Source: Kineococcus mangrovi (GTDB lineage Bacteria > Actinomycetota > Actinomycetes > Actinomycetales > Kineococcaceae). From it: a stretch of DNA of 64,000 nt. A program made the position numbers and the translations under genes. The stretch covers positions 1-64,000 of the forward strand of contig NZ_JBGGTQ010000008.1 of the NCBI RefSeq assembly GCF_041320705.1, written 5' to 3'. Shown piece by piece: positions 42,115-49,664 of this stretch. Below the pieces are notes generated by a model. That model made no database searches. It worked only from the letters and a program-made list of their open reading frames with translations, and had not been told where the DNA came from. Numbering within the stretch: position 1 is the first letter of the stretch; every line of letters starts with the position of its first letter.

Positions 42115-42861
42115 GTGAACGCCTCCCCGGTCCCCGGCCGCTTCGCCGACGCGGACGTCGTCGTGACCGGTGCCGCGCACGGCATCGGCCGGGCCTGCGC
42201 GCGGCGCCTGGCCGCCGAGGGGGCCCGCGTCGCCCTCCTGGACCGCGACGTCGCGGCGGCCGAGGCGCTGCTGCCGGAGCTGGCGGGCACCGGCCACCGG
42301 GTGCGGGCCGTCGACGTCCTCGACGACGCCTCCGTCCGCGCCGCGTTCGACGGTCTCACCGCGCACGCGCTCGTCCACGTCGCCGGCCTGGCGCTGGAGC
42401 AGGGGGAGTTCGAGGACTCCCGCGACGAGGAGTGGACGGCCAACCTCGACCTCAACCTGCTCGGCGCGGTCCGGTGCACCCGGGCCGCGCTGCCCCTGCT
42501 GCGCGAGCACGCCACGTCCGCCGTCGTCCTCGTCAGCTCCATCAACGCCCTCGCCGGGCTGGGCGGTGAGGCCTACGCGGCCGCCAAGGCCGGGCTCGGG
42601 GCGCTGGCGCTGAACCTCACCCGCACCCACGCCCGGCACGGGGTCCGCGCGAACGTCGTCGCGCCCGGCACGATCCGGACCCGCGTCTGGGACGGGCGGC
42701 CGGGGATGCCGGACGTCTGGGCGGACTGGTACCCCCTCGGCCGCGTCGGTGAACCCGAGGACGTCGCGGCCGCCGCCGCGTTCCTCGCCTCCGACGACGC
42801 GGCCTGGATCACCGGCCACACCCTCCCGGTGGACGGCGGGTTCCTCGCCAACGTCCGCTGA
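42115..42861 (+). CDS. short-chain dehydrogenase/reductase (SDR)
   Basis: This 248-residue classical SDR has cofactor motif VTGAAHGIGRA at about residues 17-27, catalytic Ser in VSSINALAG, YAAAK with catalytic Tyr and Lys, and a closing GHTLPVDGGF. It oxidises an alcohol or reduces a ketone with NAD(P)(H). GTG at 42115 has CAGGAT (42103-42108) 6 nt upstream, readable as a -10 box of a leaderless transcript or as a weak SD. It is divergent from the GH32 gene and converges closely (9 bp) on the deaminase gene. Substrate unknown. Confidence 0.9.
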   Translation: MNASPVPGRFADADVVVTGAAHGIGRACARRLAAEGARVALLDRDVAAAEALLPELAGTGHRVRAVDVLDDASVRAAFDGLTAHALVHVAGLALEQGEFEDSRDEEWTANLDLNLLGAVRCTRAALPLLREHATSAVVLVSSINALAGLGGEAYAAAKAGLGALALNLTRTHARHGVRANVVAPGTIRTRVWDGRPGMPDVWADWYPLGRVGEPEDVAAAAAFLASDDAAWITGHTLPVDGGFLANVR

Positions 42862-42870
42862 CCACCCCGG

Positions 42871-43893
42871 TCACAGGGGCGGGGCGACGAGCGCCTCGTA
42901 CGCGTCGAGCTCGGCGAGGAACCCCTCCTTGACCTCCTCCGACGCCCAGGAGATGTCGATGGCGTTGCGCTGCAGCTGGATGAGCTCGTCAGGACCGAGG
43001 TCGGCCGCCCGGGTCAGGGCGACGAGGTTCTCCGTCACGTACCCGCCGAAGTAGGCCGGGTCGTCGGAGTTCACGGTCACCTTGACGCCGCGGCGCAGCA
43101 GGTCGGCGATCACGGGCGCCTTGCTGTCGTCGGTGACGAAGGAGTTCGAGACCGGGCAGCACGTCAGGCCGGTCCCGCGCTCCTGCAGCAGCGCCAGCAG
43201 CCGGGGGTCCTCCACGACGTTCGTGCCGTGGTCGACGCGGTCGACCTCGATCTCCTCCAGCGCCTGCCGCAGGTGCTCGAGGGTGTCCTCCTGGTCGACG
43301 TCGCAGTGCACCGTCACCTTGAACCCGGCCTCGCGGGCGCGGGCGAACAGGTGCGCGAACCTCCCCGGCGGGTTGCCGCGCTCGTCGGAGTCCAGGCCGA
43401 TCCCGACGATCTGCTCGCCGAACCCCAGCATCTCCTCGACGACCTCCTCGGCGCTCTCGACCGGCATGTCCCGGACGATGCACAGGATCAGCCCCGCGCT
43501 CAGCCCCAGCTCGCGCTGCGCCTGCTCGACGGCGTCGTGGTAGCCGAGCACGACGTCCTCGAACGCCACCCCGCGGGCGAGGTGGACCTGGGGGTCGAAG
43601 AACACCTCGGCGTGGCGCACGTTCTGCTCCGCGGCCTTGCGGAAGTAGGCCATCGCGAGGTCGCGGAAGTCCGCGCGCGTCACGAGGACGTCCATCGCGG
43701 GGTAGTAGACGGCGAGGAAGGAGGCCAGGGAGTCGAAGACGTAGGTGGCCCGCACCTCCTCGACCGTGCTCTGGCCGATGTCGACGCCGTTGCGGCGGGC
43801 CAGCTCGAGCTTCAGCTCCGGTTCGAGGGTCCCCTCCAGGTGCAGGTGCAGCTCGACCTTGGGCAGGGCGGCGGTGAAGGCGTCGAGGTCCAT
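42871..43893 (-). CDS. adenine/adenosine deaminase-like metal hydrolase with altered active-site motif
   Basis: This 340-residue protein resembles the adenine deaminase branch of the adenosine deaminase family: LPKVELHLHLEG at 10-21 with His16 and His18 as metal ligands, GLDSDERGNPP near 166, and VTVNSDDPAYFGGYV at 272-286 with the metal Asp pair. The usual HAGE motif, whose Glu is the proton shuttle, is replaced by HCDVDQE at 196-202, so His196 is kept but the Glu is not in place. The chemistry may therefore differ. The ATG at 43893 has CAGGAT 6 nt upstream. Tandem 13-bp repeats lie in its upstream region at 43934-43971. Confidence 0.82.
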   Translation of the reverse strand: MDLDAFTAALPKVELHLHLEGTLEPELKLELARRNGVDIGQSTVEEVRATYVFDSLASFLAVYYPAMDVLVTRADFRDLAMAYFRKAAEQNVRHAEVFFDPQVHLARGVAFEDVVLGYHDAVEQAQRELGLSAGLILCIVRDMPVESAEEVVEEMLGFGEQIVGIGLDSDERGNPPGRFAHLFARAREAGFKVTVHCDVDQEDTLEHLRQALEEIEVDRVDHGTNVVEDPRLLALLQERGTGLTCCPVSNSFVTDDSKAPVIADLLRRGVKVTVNSDDPAYFGGYVTENLVALTRAADLGPDELIQLQRNAIDISWASEEVKEGFLAELDAYEALVAPPL

Positions 43894-43933
43894 GCCCCGA
43901 TCCTGCCCCCTCGGCGACACCGGGTCGCCCGAG

Positions 43934-43971
43934 GAGGCGGTCGGACGAGGCGGTCGGACGAGGCGGTCGGA
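43934..43971. repeat. three tandem copies of a 13-bp unit upstream of the deaminase and esterase genes
   Basis: The unit GAGGCGGTCGGAC is repeated at 43934, 43947 and 43960 without interruption; only the last base of the third copy differs. It lies in the 174-bp gap between the divergent deaminase-like and esterase-like genes. It could be a regulatory array or a slippage-prone repeat. The 13-bp period puts successive copies on a drifting face of the helix. Confidence 0.85.
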
Positions 43972-44067
43972 GGAGGCAACACGACCGCAACACGACGGCC
44001 ACCGGACCGAAACCCACCGGGGCCGCGACCGGGGCACCCTGGGAGGCCCGGACCGAGGAGGTCGACG

Positions 44068-45069
44068 TTGCCCACGCCGTCCACGTGCCCCGTGCTCGAC
44101 CCCCGCCTCACCGACGAGCAGGCCGCGCGGCTGCACGCCGCCCGCGCGCTCGTCGACGCCGCCCTCGCCCCGCGCCACCTCGCCGGGCTGGCCGTCGCGC
44201 GCGCCCGCGCCCGTCGTCCACCGGTGCTCCTGCCCGAGCTCGGCGTCGGCGCGCAGGACCTCGTCGTCCGCGGGGCCGCCGGGCCGCGGCCGGCGCGGCG
44301 CTACGTCCCGGACGAGCTGCGGCAGTCGGCGACGGTCCTCTTCCTGCACGGCGGCGGCTGGGCGCTCGGCGACCTCGACACCGACGACCTGCTCTGCCGA
44401 CGGCTCGCGGCCGCCACCGGCGCCACCGTCCTCAGCCTGTCCTACCGCCTGGCCCCCGAGCACCCGTGGCCCGCGGCGCTCGACGACGCCTCCGCCGTCC
44501 TGGAGGCGCTGGCCGCCGGCCGGGTCCCCGGGCTCACCGGCCCGCTCGTCGTCGCCGGTCACGGGGCCGGGGGACAGCTCGCGGCCGTCCTCGCGCTGCG
44601 CGCCCGCACGGGCCGGGTGCCACCGCTGGCCCACGTCCTGCTGCTGTGCCCGCTGCTGGACGACGACCTCGACCGCGACTCGCACCGCCGCTACGGCCAG
44701 GGGCTGGGGTTGTCCGTGGACGACCTCGCCTGGTTCTGGCGCATGCACGTCCCCGACCGCGCGGCCCGGCACCGCAGCGACGTCGTCCCCGTCCGGACGG
44801 GGGACCTGGCGGGGTGCGCGTCCACGACGGTCGTCGTGGCGGGCGCCGACCCGGTCCGCGACGAGGGCCTGGCCTTCGCCTCCGCCCTGGCGCGCGCGGA
44901 CGTCGACGTGCGGGAGGTCCTCGTCGAGGGGGTGCCCCACGCGTTCCTGACGACGCCGGGCGTGGCGGCGGGGGAGCGGGCGGTCCTCGAGGCCGCCCGG
45001 CACCTCACCGCGACCCTGTCCGCCGACCGGGTGCTGGACCTGCGCGAGAGCGTGCCGCAACCGCGCTGA
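44068..45069 (+). CDS. HSL-type alpha/beta hydrolase lacking the nucleophile Ser
   Basis: This 333-residue protein has the hormone-sensitive-lipase (family IV esterase) layout: oxyanion motif HGGGWALGD at 94-102, SYRLAPEHPWPAAL at 125-138, the acid residue in GADPVRDEG near 259-267 and His291 in VPHAF. The nucleophile elbow, normally GDSAGG, reads GHGAGG at 164-169, so the catalytic Ser is Gly. It is either inactive, a binding protein, or uses another mechanism. The start is an unusual TTG at 44068, chosen because GAGGAGG lies 6 nt upstream; the next in-frame start is GTG at 44092. Confidence 0.83.
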   Translation: MPTPSTCPVLDPRLTDEQAARLHAARALVDAALAPRHLAGLAVARARARRPPVLLPELGVGAQDLVVRGAAGPRPARRYVPDELRQSATVLFLHGGGWALGDLDTDDLLCRRLAAATGATVLSLSYRLAPEHPWPAALDDASAVLEALAAGRVPGLTGPLVVAGHGAGGQLAAVLALRARTGRVPPLAHVLLLCPLLDDDLDRDSHRRYGQGLGLSVDDLAWFWRMHVPDRAARHRSDVVPVRTGDLAGCASTTVVVAGADPVRDEGLAFASALARADVDVREVLVEGVPHAFLTTPGVAAGERAVLEAARHLTATLSADRVLDLRESVPQPR

Positions 45070-45144
45070 CCCAGGACGGGACCGGCGGGCCCGGGGCGCT
45101 CCTTCCACCGCGCCGGGGCTCTGGACGACCCGTATGGTCCCCGG

Positions 45145-45966
45145 GTGACTGTTCCCAGCATCCAGCTCCACGACGGCGTCACCATCCCCCAACTGGGTTT
45201 CGGGGTCTGGCAGGTCCCCCCGGAGCAGACCGCCGAGGTGGTCCTGCAGGCCCTGCAGGCCGGTTACCGCCACATCGACACCGCCGCCGGGTACGGCAAC
45301 GAGGCGGGCGTCGGTGACGCGCTGCGCGCCAGCGGGATCCCCCGCGAGGAGGTGTTCATCACGACCAAGCTCGCCAACGACGAGCACGGTCGCGACAAGA
45401 CCCTCGCCGCGTTCGACGCGTCGATGGACCGGCTCGCCCTGGACTACCTCGACCTGTACCTCATCCACTGGCCGCAGCAGGCCGACGACTACGTCGAGAC
45501 CTGGCAGGCGTTCGAGGAGATCAAGGCCTCCGGCCGCGTCCGGACGATCGGCGTCTCGAACTTCCAGAAGACCCACCTGCGCAAGCTCATCGACGAGACC
45601 GGGACCGTCCCGACCGTGAACCAGGTCGAGGTGCACCCCTACCTCGTCCAGGAGGACCTGCGGTCCTTCAACGCCGAGCACGGCATCGCCACGGAGTCCT
45701 GGAGCCCGCTGGCCCAGCGCCTCGGGCTGGTCGAGGACCCCGTCGTCACCGGCATCGCCGAGGAGACCGGCCGGACCCCCGCCCAGGTCGTCCTGCGCTG
45801 GCACCTGCAGCAGGGGAACGTCGTCATCCCCAAGTCCGTCACGCCCGAGCGCATCGTGTCGAACTTCGACGTCACCGGGTTCGAGCTCTCGCCCGAGCAG
45901 GTCGAGGCCCTCACCGGGCTGAACCGGGACGAGCGCACCGGCCCGGACCCCGACGTCTTCGGCTGA
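45145..45966 (+). CDS. aldo/keto reductase (2,5-diketo-gluconate reductase-like)
   Basis: This 273-residue NADPH-dependent reductase shows the tetrad segments DTAAGYGNE, TTKLAND and LIHWPQ, and the cofactor-binding IPKSVTPERIVSNF. It is similar in layout to the AKR at 23150-23983 (GVSNF, NQVE, SPL and IPKS segments shared) but has a distinct sequence. The GTG start has no SD; TATGGT at 45133-45138 is exactly 6 nt upstream, a good -10 box for a leaderless mRNA. Single-gene unit; substrate unknown. Confidence 0.91.
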   Translation: MTVPSIQLHDGVTIPQLGFGVWQVPPEQTAEVVLQALQAGYRHIDTAAGYGNEAGVGDALRASGIPREEVFITTKLANDEHGRDKTLAAFDASMDRLALDYLDLYLIHWPQQADDYVETWQAFEEIKASGRVRTIGVSNFQKTHLRKLIDETGTVPTVNQVEVHPYLVQEDLRSFNAEHGIATESWSPLAQRLGLVEDPVVTGIAEETGRTPAQVVLRWHLQQGNVVIPKSVTPERIVSNFDVTGFELSPEQVEALTGLNRDERTGPDPDVFG

Positions 45967-45984
45967 GCGACGTCTCCGGCCGAG

Positions 45985-46353
45985 TCAGCCGAGGGGCAGT
46001 TCGAACCACACGGTCTTCCCGGCCCCGTCCGGGTCCAGCCCCCACCGGTGGGCGAGGGTGTCGACGAGCGCGACACCCCGCCCGCCGGTCGCCGTGGGCG
46101 GCACGTGCCGCACCAGGGGGCGCCCCGAGCCGCCGTCGCTGACCGAGACGCGCACCGCCCCCTCCAGGTGGTGCAGCCGGACCTCGATGGGCTCACCGCC
46201 GTGGCGCACGGCGTTCGTGACCAGCTCGGTCGCCAGCAGCTCCAGCGTCTGCCGGACCTGGGTGGGGAGGGTGACGGCGGCGAGCTGCTCGCGCAACCAC
46301 GACCGGGTGCGCCGAGCAGCCGACGGATCGGCCTGCAGCTCCAGACGCGTCAT
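45985..46353 (-). CDS. RsbW-like anti-sigma factor / histidine-kinase-type ATPase domain protein
   Basis: This 122-residue stand-alone HATPase_c protein has the N-box ELVTNAVRHGG near residues 48-58, G1 box VSDGGSGRP and G2 box GGRGVALVD. Such proteins bind or phosphorylate anti-anti-sigma factors. The ATG at 46353 has GAGGTGG just upstream. It is divergent across 123 bp from a GAF-SpoIIE phosphatase gene; the two may be opposing enzymes of the same partner-switching module. No sigma factor or STAS protein is adjacent. Confidence 0.87.
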   Translation of the reverse strand: MTRLELQADPSAARRTRSWLREQLAAVTLPTQVRQTLELLATELVTNAVRHGGEPIEVRLHHLEGAVRVSVSDGGSGRPLVRHVPPTATGGRGVALVDTLAHRWGLDPDGAGKTVWFELPLG

Positions 46354-46476
46354 GCCACCTCGTTCGTCCCCGTTCCCGCGCTCGTTCCCGTCCAACTCTG
46401 GCACCCGCGGGGCCCGGGGCAACCCGGACCCGCCGGACCGGGTGACGCCGGACCGGTCGACGGGGATGATGCACCG

Positions 46477-48210
46477 GTGCAGACGGCGCCGACGGACCAG
46501 ACCCCGGGAGGACTGGCGCAGACCACCCTGCTCCCGGCCCACCCCGACGTCGACCTGGACCGCTTCGCCCGGCTCGGGACCCTCGCCCTGGGCGTGCCGG
46601 TCGCCCTCGTCTCGATGGTCAGCCGCCACGGCCAGGTCCTCCCCGGGGCCGTCGGCCTGCCCGAGCCGTGGCAGAGCGCCCGCCGGACGCCCCTGACGCA
46701 CTCGCTGTGCCAGCACGTGGTCACCTCCGGGGACGTCTTCGCCGTCGAGGACGCCCGGCGCGACCCCCTCACCGCCGACTCCCTGGCCATCCCCGACCTC
46801 GGCGTCGTCGCCTACGCGGGCGCTCCGCTGCGGCTGCCGGACCCGCGCACCGGGCTGCCGACGGCCGGGGCCCCCGTCGTCGGGGTGCTGTGCGCCATCG
46901 ACGGCCGGCCCCGCCGGTGGAGCCGGGAGCAGCTCGGGGTGCTGGCGGACCTCGCCGCTGCCTGCTCCGCCGAGCTCGGGCTGCGGGTGCTGGAGGAGCG
47001 CAACCGGCTGCTGCTGCGGCTCGGGGACGCCCTCGTCGGCGCCCGGTCCGTCGAGGAGGTCAGCTCCACGGTCGCCCGCGTCACCCGCTCCGAGCTGGGT
47101 GGCGCCTGGAGCGGCCTGCTGCTGCCCGACGGGCACGGGCGGCTGCGCTTCACCACGCTGGACGCGCTGCCCCCGGGCACCCTGCCCGCCTGGACGACCA
47201 TCGACCTCGACGCGCCCGTCCCGGCCGCCGCGGCCGCCCGCGAGCGCCGACCGCTCCTGTTCGCCACCGTCGAGGAGCTGCGGGAGGCGTTCCCGCTCGT
47301 GGAGACGAAGGCCCTCATGCCCGACTTCGCGGCGTCGGCGTACCTGCCGCTGCTCGTGCAGGACCGGCTCGTCGGGGTGCTGTGCCTCGTGTGGGCCTCG
47401 GAGCGCCAGACGCTGGACGCCGAGGCCGACGTGTGGAGCGCGCTGGCGCGGTTCACGGCGCAGGCCCTGGACCGGGCGACGCTGGACGCCGAGCGGCGCT
47501 CGCGCGCGCAGGTGCTGCAGCAGTCGCTACTGCCGCGGCTGCCGGAGTCGACGGGGCGGTTGCAGGTGCGCGGCCGGTACGTGCCGGCCACGCGGGAGGA
47601 GCAGATCGGCGGTGACTGGTACGACGTCGTCGTCGGCCCCGACGGCGCGGTCACGCTGGTGCTGGGCGACGTGGTCGGTCACGACATGGCGGCCGCCGCG
47701 ACGATGGCGCAGGTCCGGGGGCTGCTGCGGGCGTTCGTGTGGGACCGGGCGGCGTCCCCGACCGGGCCGGTGCAGCGGCTGGACCGGGCGCTGCCGGGTC
47801 TGGGGGTGGACGCGCTCGCAACGCTGGTCGTGGCCTGCGTGGAGGAGGGCCCGGACGGGTTCGCGCTGCGGTGGACGAACGCCGGGCACCCGCCTCCGGT
47901 GCTGCTGCACCCCGACGGACGCACCGAGCTGCTGGCCGCGGCCCCGGACCTGCTGGTGGGTCTCGTCGCGGACGCCCCGCGGCACGAGCACGTGGTGCCC
48001 GTCCCGCCGGGGGCGACGCTGGTGCTGTACACCGACGGGCTCATCGAGCAACGCGGCCGCAGTCTCGTCGGGGGCATCGAGCGGGTGCGGGAGTCGTTGC
48101 GCGGCAACCGGTCGACCGATCTGGACGTGCTGCTGGACACGCTGCTGGCGGAGCTGGTCGGCGCCCGGGGCGAGGACGACTGCGCCCTGCTCGCCGTCCG
48201 GTTCCCGTGA
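46477..48210 (+). CDS. GAF-domain SpoIIE/RsbU-type PP2C phosphatase
   Basis: This 577-residue protein has two N-terminal GAF-type sensor domains (about 15-170 and 180-330; FARLGTLALGVPVALVS and LTHSLCQHVV are typical of the first), a helical linker ending in QQSLLPRLP near 350, and a SpoIIE phosphatase core with EQIGGDWYDVVVG, VLGDVVGHDMAAA, NAGHPPPVLL and LYTDGLIEQRG. It should dephosphorylate a STAS anti-anti-sigma factor in response to a signal bound by the GAF domains. The GTG start has GATGAT (46465-46470) 6 nt upstream and GTGACG 17 nt further upstream, a plausible leaderless promoter. It ends 3 bp from the convergent glyoxalase gene. Confidence 0.9.
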   Translation: MQTAPTDQTPGGLAQTTLLPAHPDVDLDRFARLGTLALGVPVALVSMVSRHGQVLPGAVGLPEPWQSARRTPLTHSLCQHVVTSGDVFAVEDARRDPLTADSLAIPDLGVVAYAGAPLRLPDPRTGLPTAGAPVVGVLCAIDGRPRRWSREQLGVLADLAAACSAELGLRVLEERNRLLLRLGDALVGARSVEEVSSTVARVTRSELGGAWSGLLLPDGHGRLRFTTLDALPPGTLPAWTTIDLDAPVPAAAAARERRPLLFATVEELREAFPLVETKALMPDFAASAYLPLLVQDRLVGVLCLVWASERQTLDAEADVWSALARFTAQALDRATLDAERRSRAQVLQQSLLPRLPESTGRLQVRGRYVPATREEQIGGDWYDVVVGPDGAVTLVLGDVVGHDMAAAATMAQVRGLLRAFVWDRAASPTGPVQRLDRALPGLGVDALATLVVACVEEGPDGFALRWTNAGHPPPVLLHPDGRTELLAAAPDLLVGLVADAPRHEHVVPVPPGATLVLYTDGLIEQRGRSLVGGIERVRESLRGNRSTDLDVLLDTLLAELVGARGEDDCALLAVRFP

Positions 48211-48213
48211 CGG

Positions 48214-48657
48214 TCACAGCGGGGCCGTCAGCTCCAGGTTGATGTCGTCCGGGTCCTGCAGGGACAGGATCGCGATGCCCTGGTCGAGCTCGAGGACCTG
48301 ACCGTGCTCGACGCCGCGGGCGGCGAGGCGTTCGGCGGCCCGCTCGAGGTCGGCGCGGGAGCCGACCCGCAGGCTGACGTGGTCCAGCCCGACGCGGGTG
48401 GAGACGAACCGGTCGCCGGCCTCGGCGACGGGGCGCAGGCCGAGGAGCTGGTCGCCGAGGGCGAAGACGCAGCCGCCGTAGAGCCTCTCGGGGTCCTCGC
48501 GGACCCCGGGGTCGGCGGCCTCGGCGCTGAAGTCGACGGCTGGCTCGACGTCGAAGACGTCCTGGTAGAACGCCTTCGAGCGGGCGATGTCGGTCACGGT
48601 CAGCCGGACGTGGTGGATGCCGGTCGGCTGCGCGGCGGGGGTGTCGGTGGTGGTCAT
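48214..48657 (-). CDS. glyoxalase/bleomycin resistance (VOC) family protein
   Basis: This 147-residue single-domain vicinal-oxygen-chelate protein has HHVRLTVTDIARSKAFYQDV at about 15-34 and the second module with GLDHVSLRV and DPDDINLELTAP at the C-terminus, which carries the metal Glu. Members include dioxygenases, lyases and resistance proteins; no specific reaction can be assigned. The ATG has a strong GGAGGAGG upstream. It is divergent from the S58 peptidase gene. Confidence 0.9.
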   Translation of the reverse strand: MTTTDTPAAQPTGIHHVRLTVTDIARSKAFYQDVFDVEPAVDFSAEAADPGVREDPERLYGGCVFALGDQLLGLRPVAEAGDRFVSTRVGLDHVSLRVGSRADLERAAERLAARGVEHGQVLELDQGIAILSLQDPDDINLELTAPL

Positions 48658-48716
48658 GCGCTCAACCTCCTCCGCCGCGGGCCGGTCCGCACGCGGGAGC
48701 GGGCTAGCGTGCGGCC

Positions 48717-49652
48717 GTGGCCGGATCCCGCACCGCACCCCGCACCGCCTCCCTCACCGACGTCGCCGGGCTGCAGGTCGGGCAGGTGACCCGCCGCGGG
48801 GACGGCTGGCTGACGGGGGTCACCGTCGTCCTGCCCCCGCCGGGCACGGTCGGCGGGGTCGACGTCCGCGGCGGTGGCCCCGGCACCCACGAGACCGACG
48901 CGCTCGACCCCCGCACGCTCGTCCCGACCGTCGACGCCGTCGTCCTCACCGGCGGGTCGGCGTACGGGCTCGTCGCCGCGCACGGCGTCCAGCGGTTCCT
49001 CGCCGAGCGGGGGCGCGGCTTCCCCGTCGGGCCCGGGCCCGGGCAGGTCGTGCCGATCGTCCCGGCGGCCGCGGTGTTCGACCTCGGTCGCGGTGGCGTC
49101 TTCGGGAACCACCCGACCGAGGAGATGGGGTACGCCGCGGCCGAGGCCGCGACGAGCGGCCCGGTCGAGCGCGGTGTCGTCGGCGCCGGGACGGGGGTCG
49201 TGGTCGGGGGCCGCTGGAAGGGCGGTACGGGGACCGCGTCGGCGCGGGTGCCGGCCCCGGCCGGTGAGGTCGTGGTGGCGGCGCTCGCGGTCGTCAACGC
49301 GGTGGGGGTGCCCGTCGGCGCGGGGCTCGAACCCGGTCCGGGTGCCCCGCTGAACACGACGCTGGTCGTCGTGGCCACCGACGCCGCCCTGGACCCGGCG
49401 GAGACGTCGCGGACGGCGACCGCGGCCCACGCGGGGCTGGCGCGGGCGCTGGACCCGGTGCACACGCTCGCCGACGGCGACACCGTCTTCGCGCTCGCGA
49501 CGGGTGCGGTGCCGTTGGCGGCCGACCGTCCCGCGCGGGTGGGGCAGCTGGTGGAGCTGCAGCGGGTGGCGGCCGACGTCGTGCGCGCGGCGGTGCTGGA
49601 CGGGGTGGCGTCCGCGGAGCCGGTGGGGGACTGGCCCCGCTTCCCGGCCTGA
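48717..49652 (+). CDS. P1/S58 family peptidase (DmpA/BapA-like aminopeptidase)
   Basis: This 311-residue protein resembles L-aminopeptidase D-Ala-esterase (DmpA) enzymes, Ntn-hydrolases that self-cleave to expose an N-terminal nucleophile. Visible are LTDVAGLQVGQVTR at the N-terminus, VLTGGSAYGLVAAHGV, GAGTG and the PLNTTLVVVATDA segment near residue 215-227, where cleavage before a Thr would create the nucleophile. It releases N-terminal amino acids, including D- or beta-residues in some members. The GTG start has TAGCGT (48705-48710) 6 nt upstream and no SD, suggesting a leaderless mRNA. Confidence 0.88.
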   Translation: MAGSRTAPRTASLTDVAGLQVGQVTRRGDGWLTGVTVVLPPPGTVGGVDVRGGGPGTHETDALDPRTLVPTVDAVVLTGGSAYGLVAAHGVQRFLAERGRGFPVGPGPGQVVPIVPAAAVFDLGRGGVFGNHPTEEMGYAAAEAATSGPVERGVVGAGTGVVVGGRWKGGTGTASARVPAPAGEVVVAALAVVNAVGVPVGAGLEPGPGAPLNTTLVVVATDAALDPAETSRTATAAHAGLARALDPVHTLADGDTVFALATGAVPLAADRPARVGQLVELQRVAADVVRAAVLDGVASAEPVGDWPRFPA

Positions 49653-49664
49653 GCCCCCGGCGGG

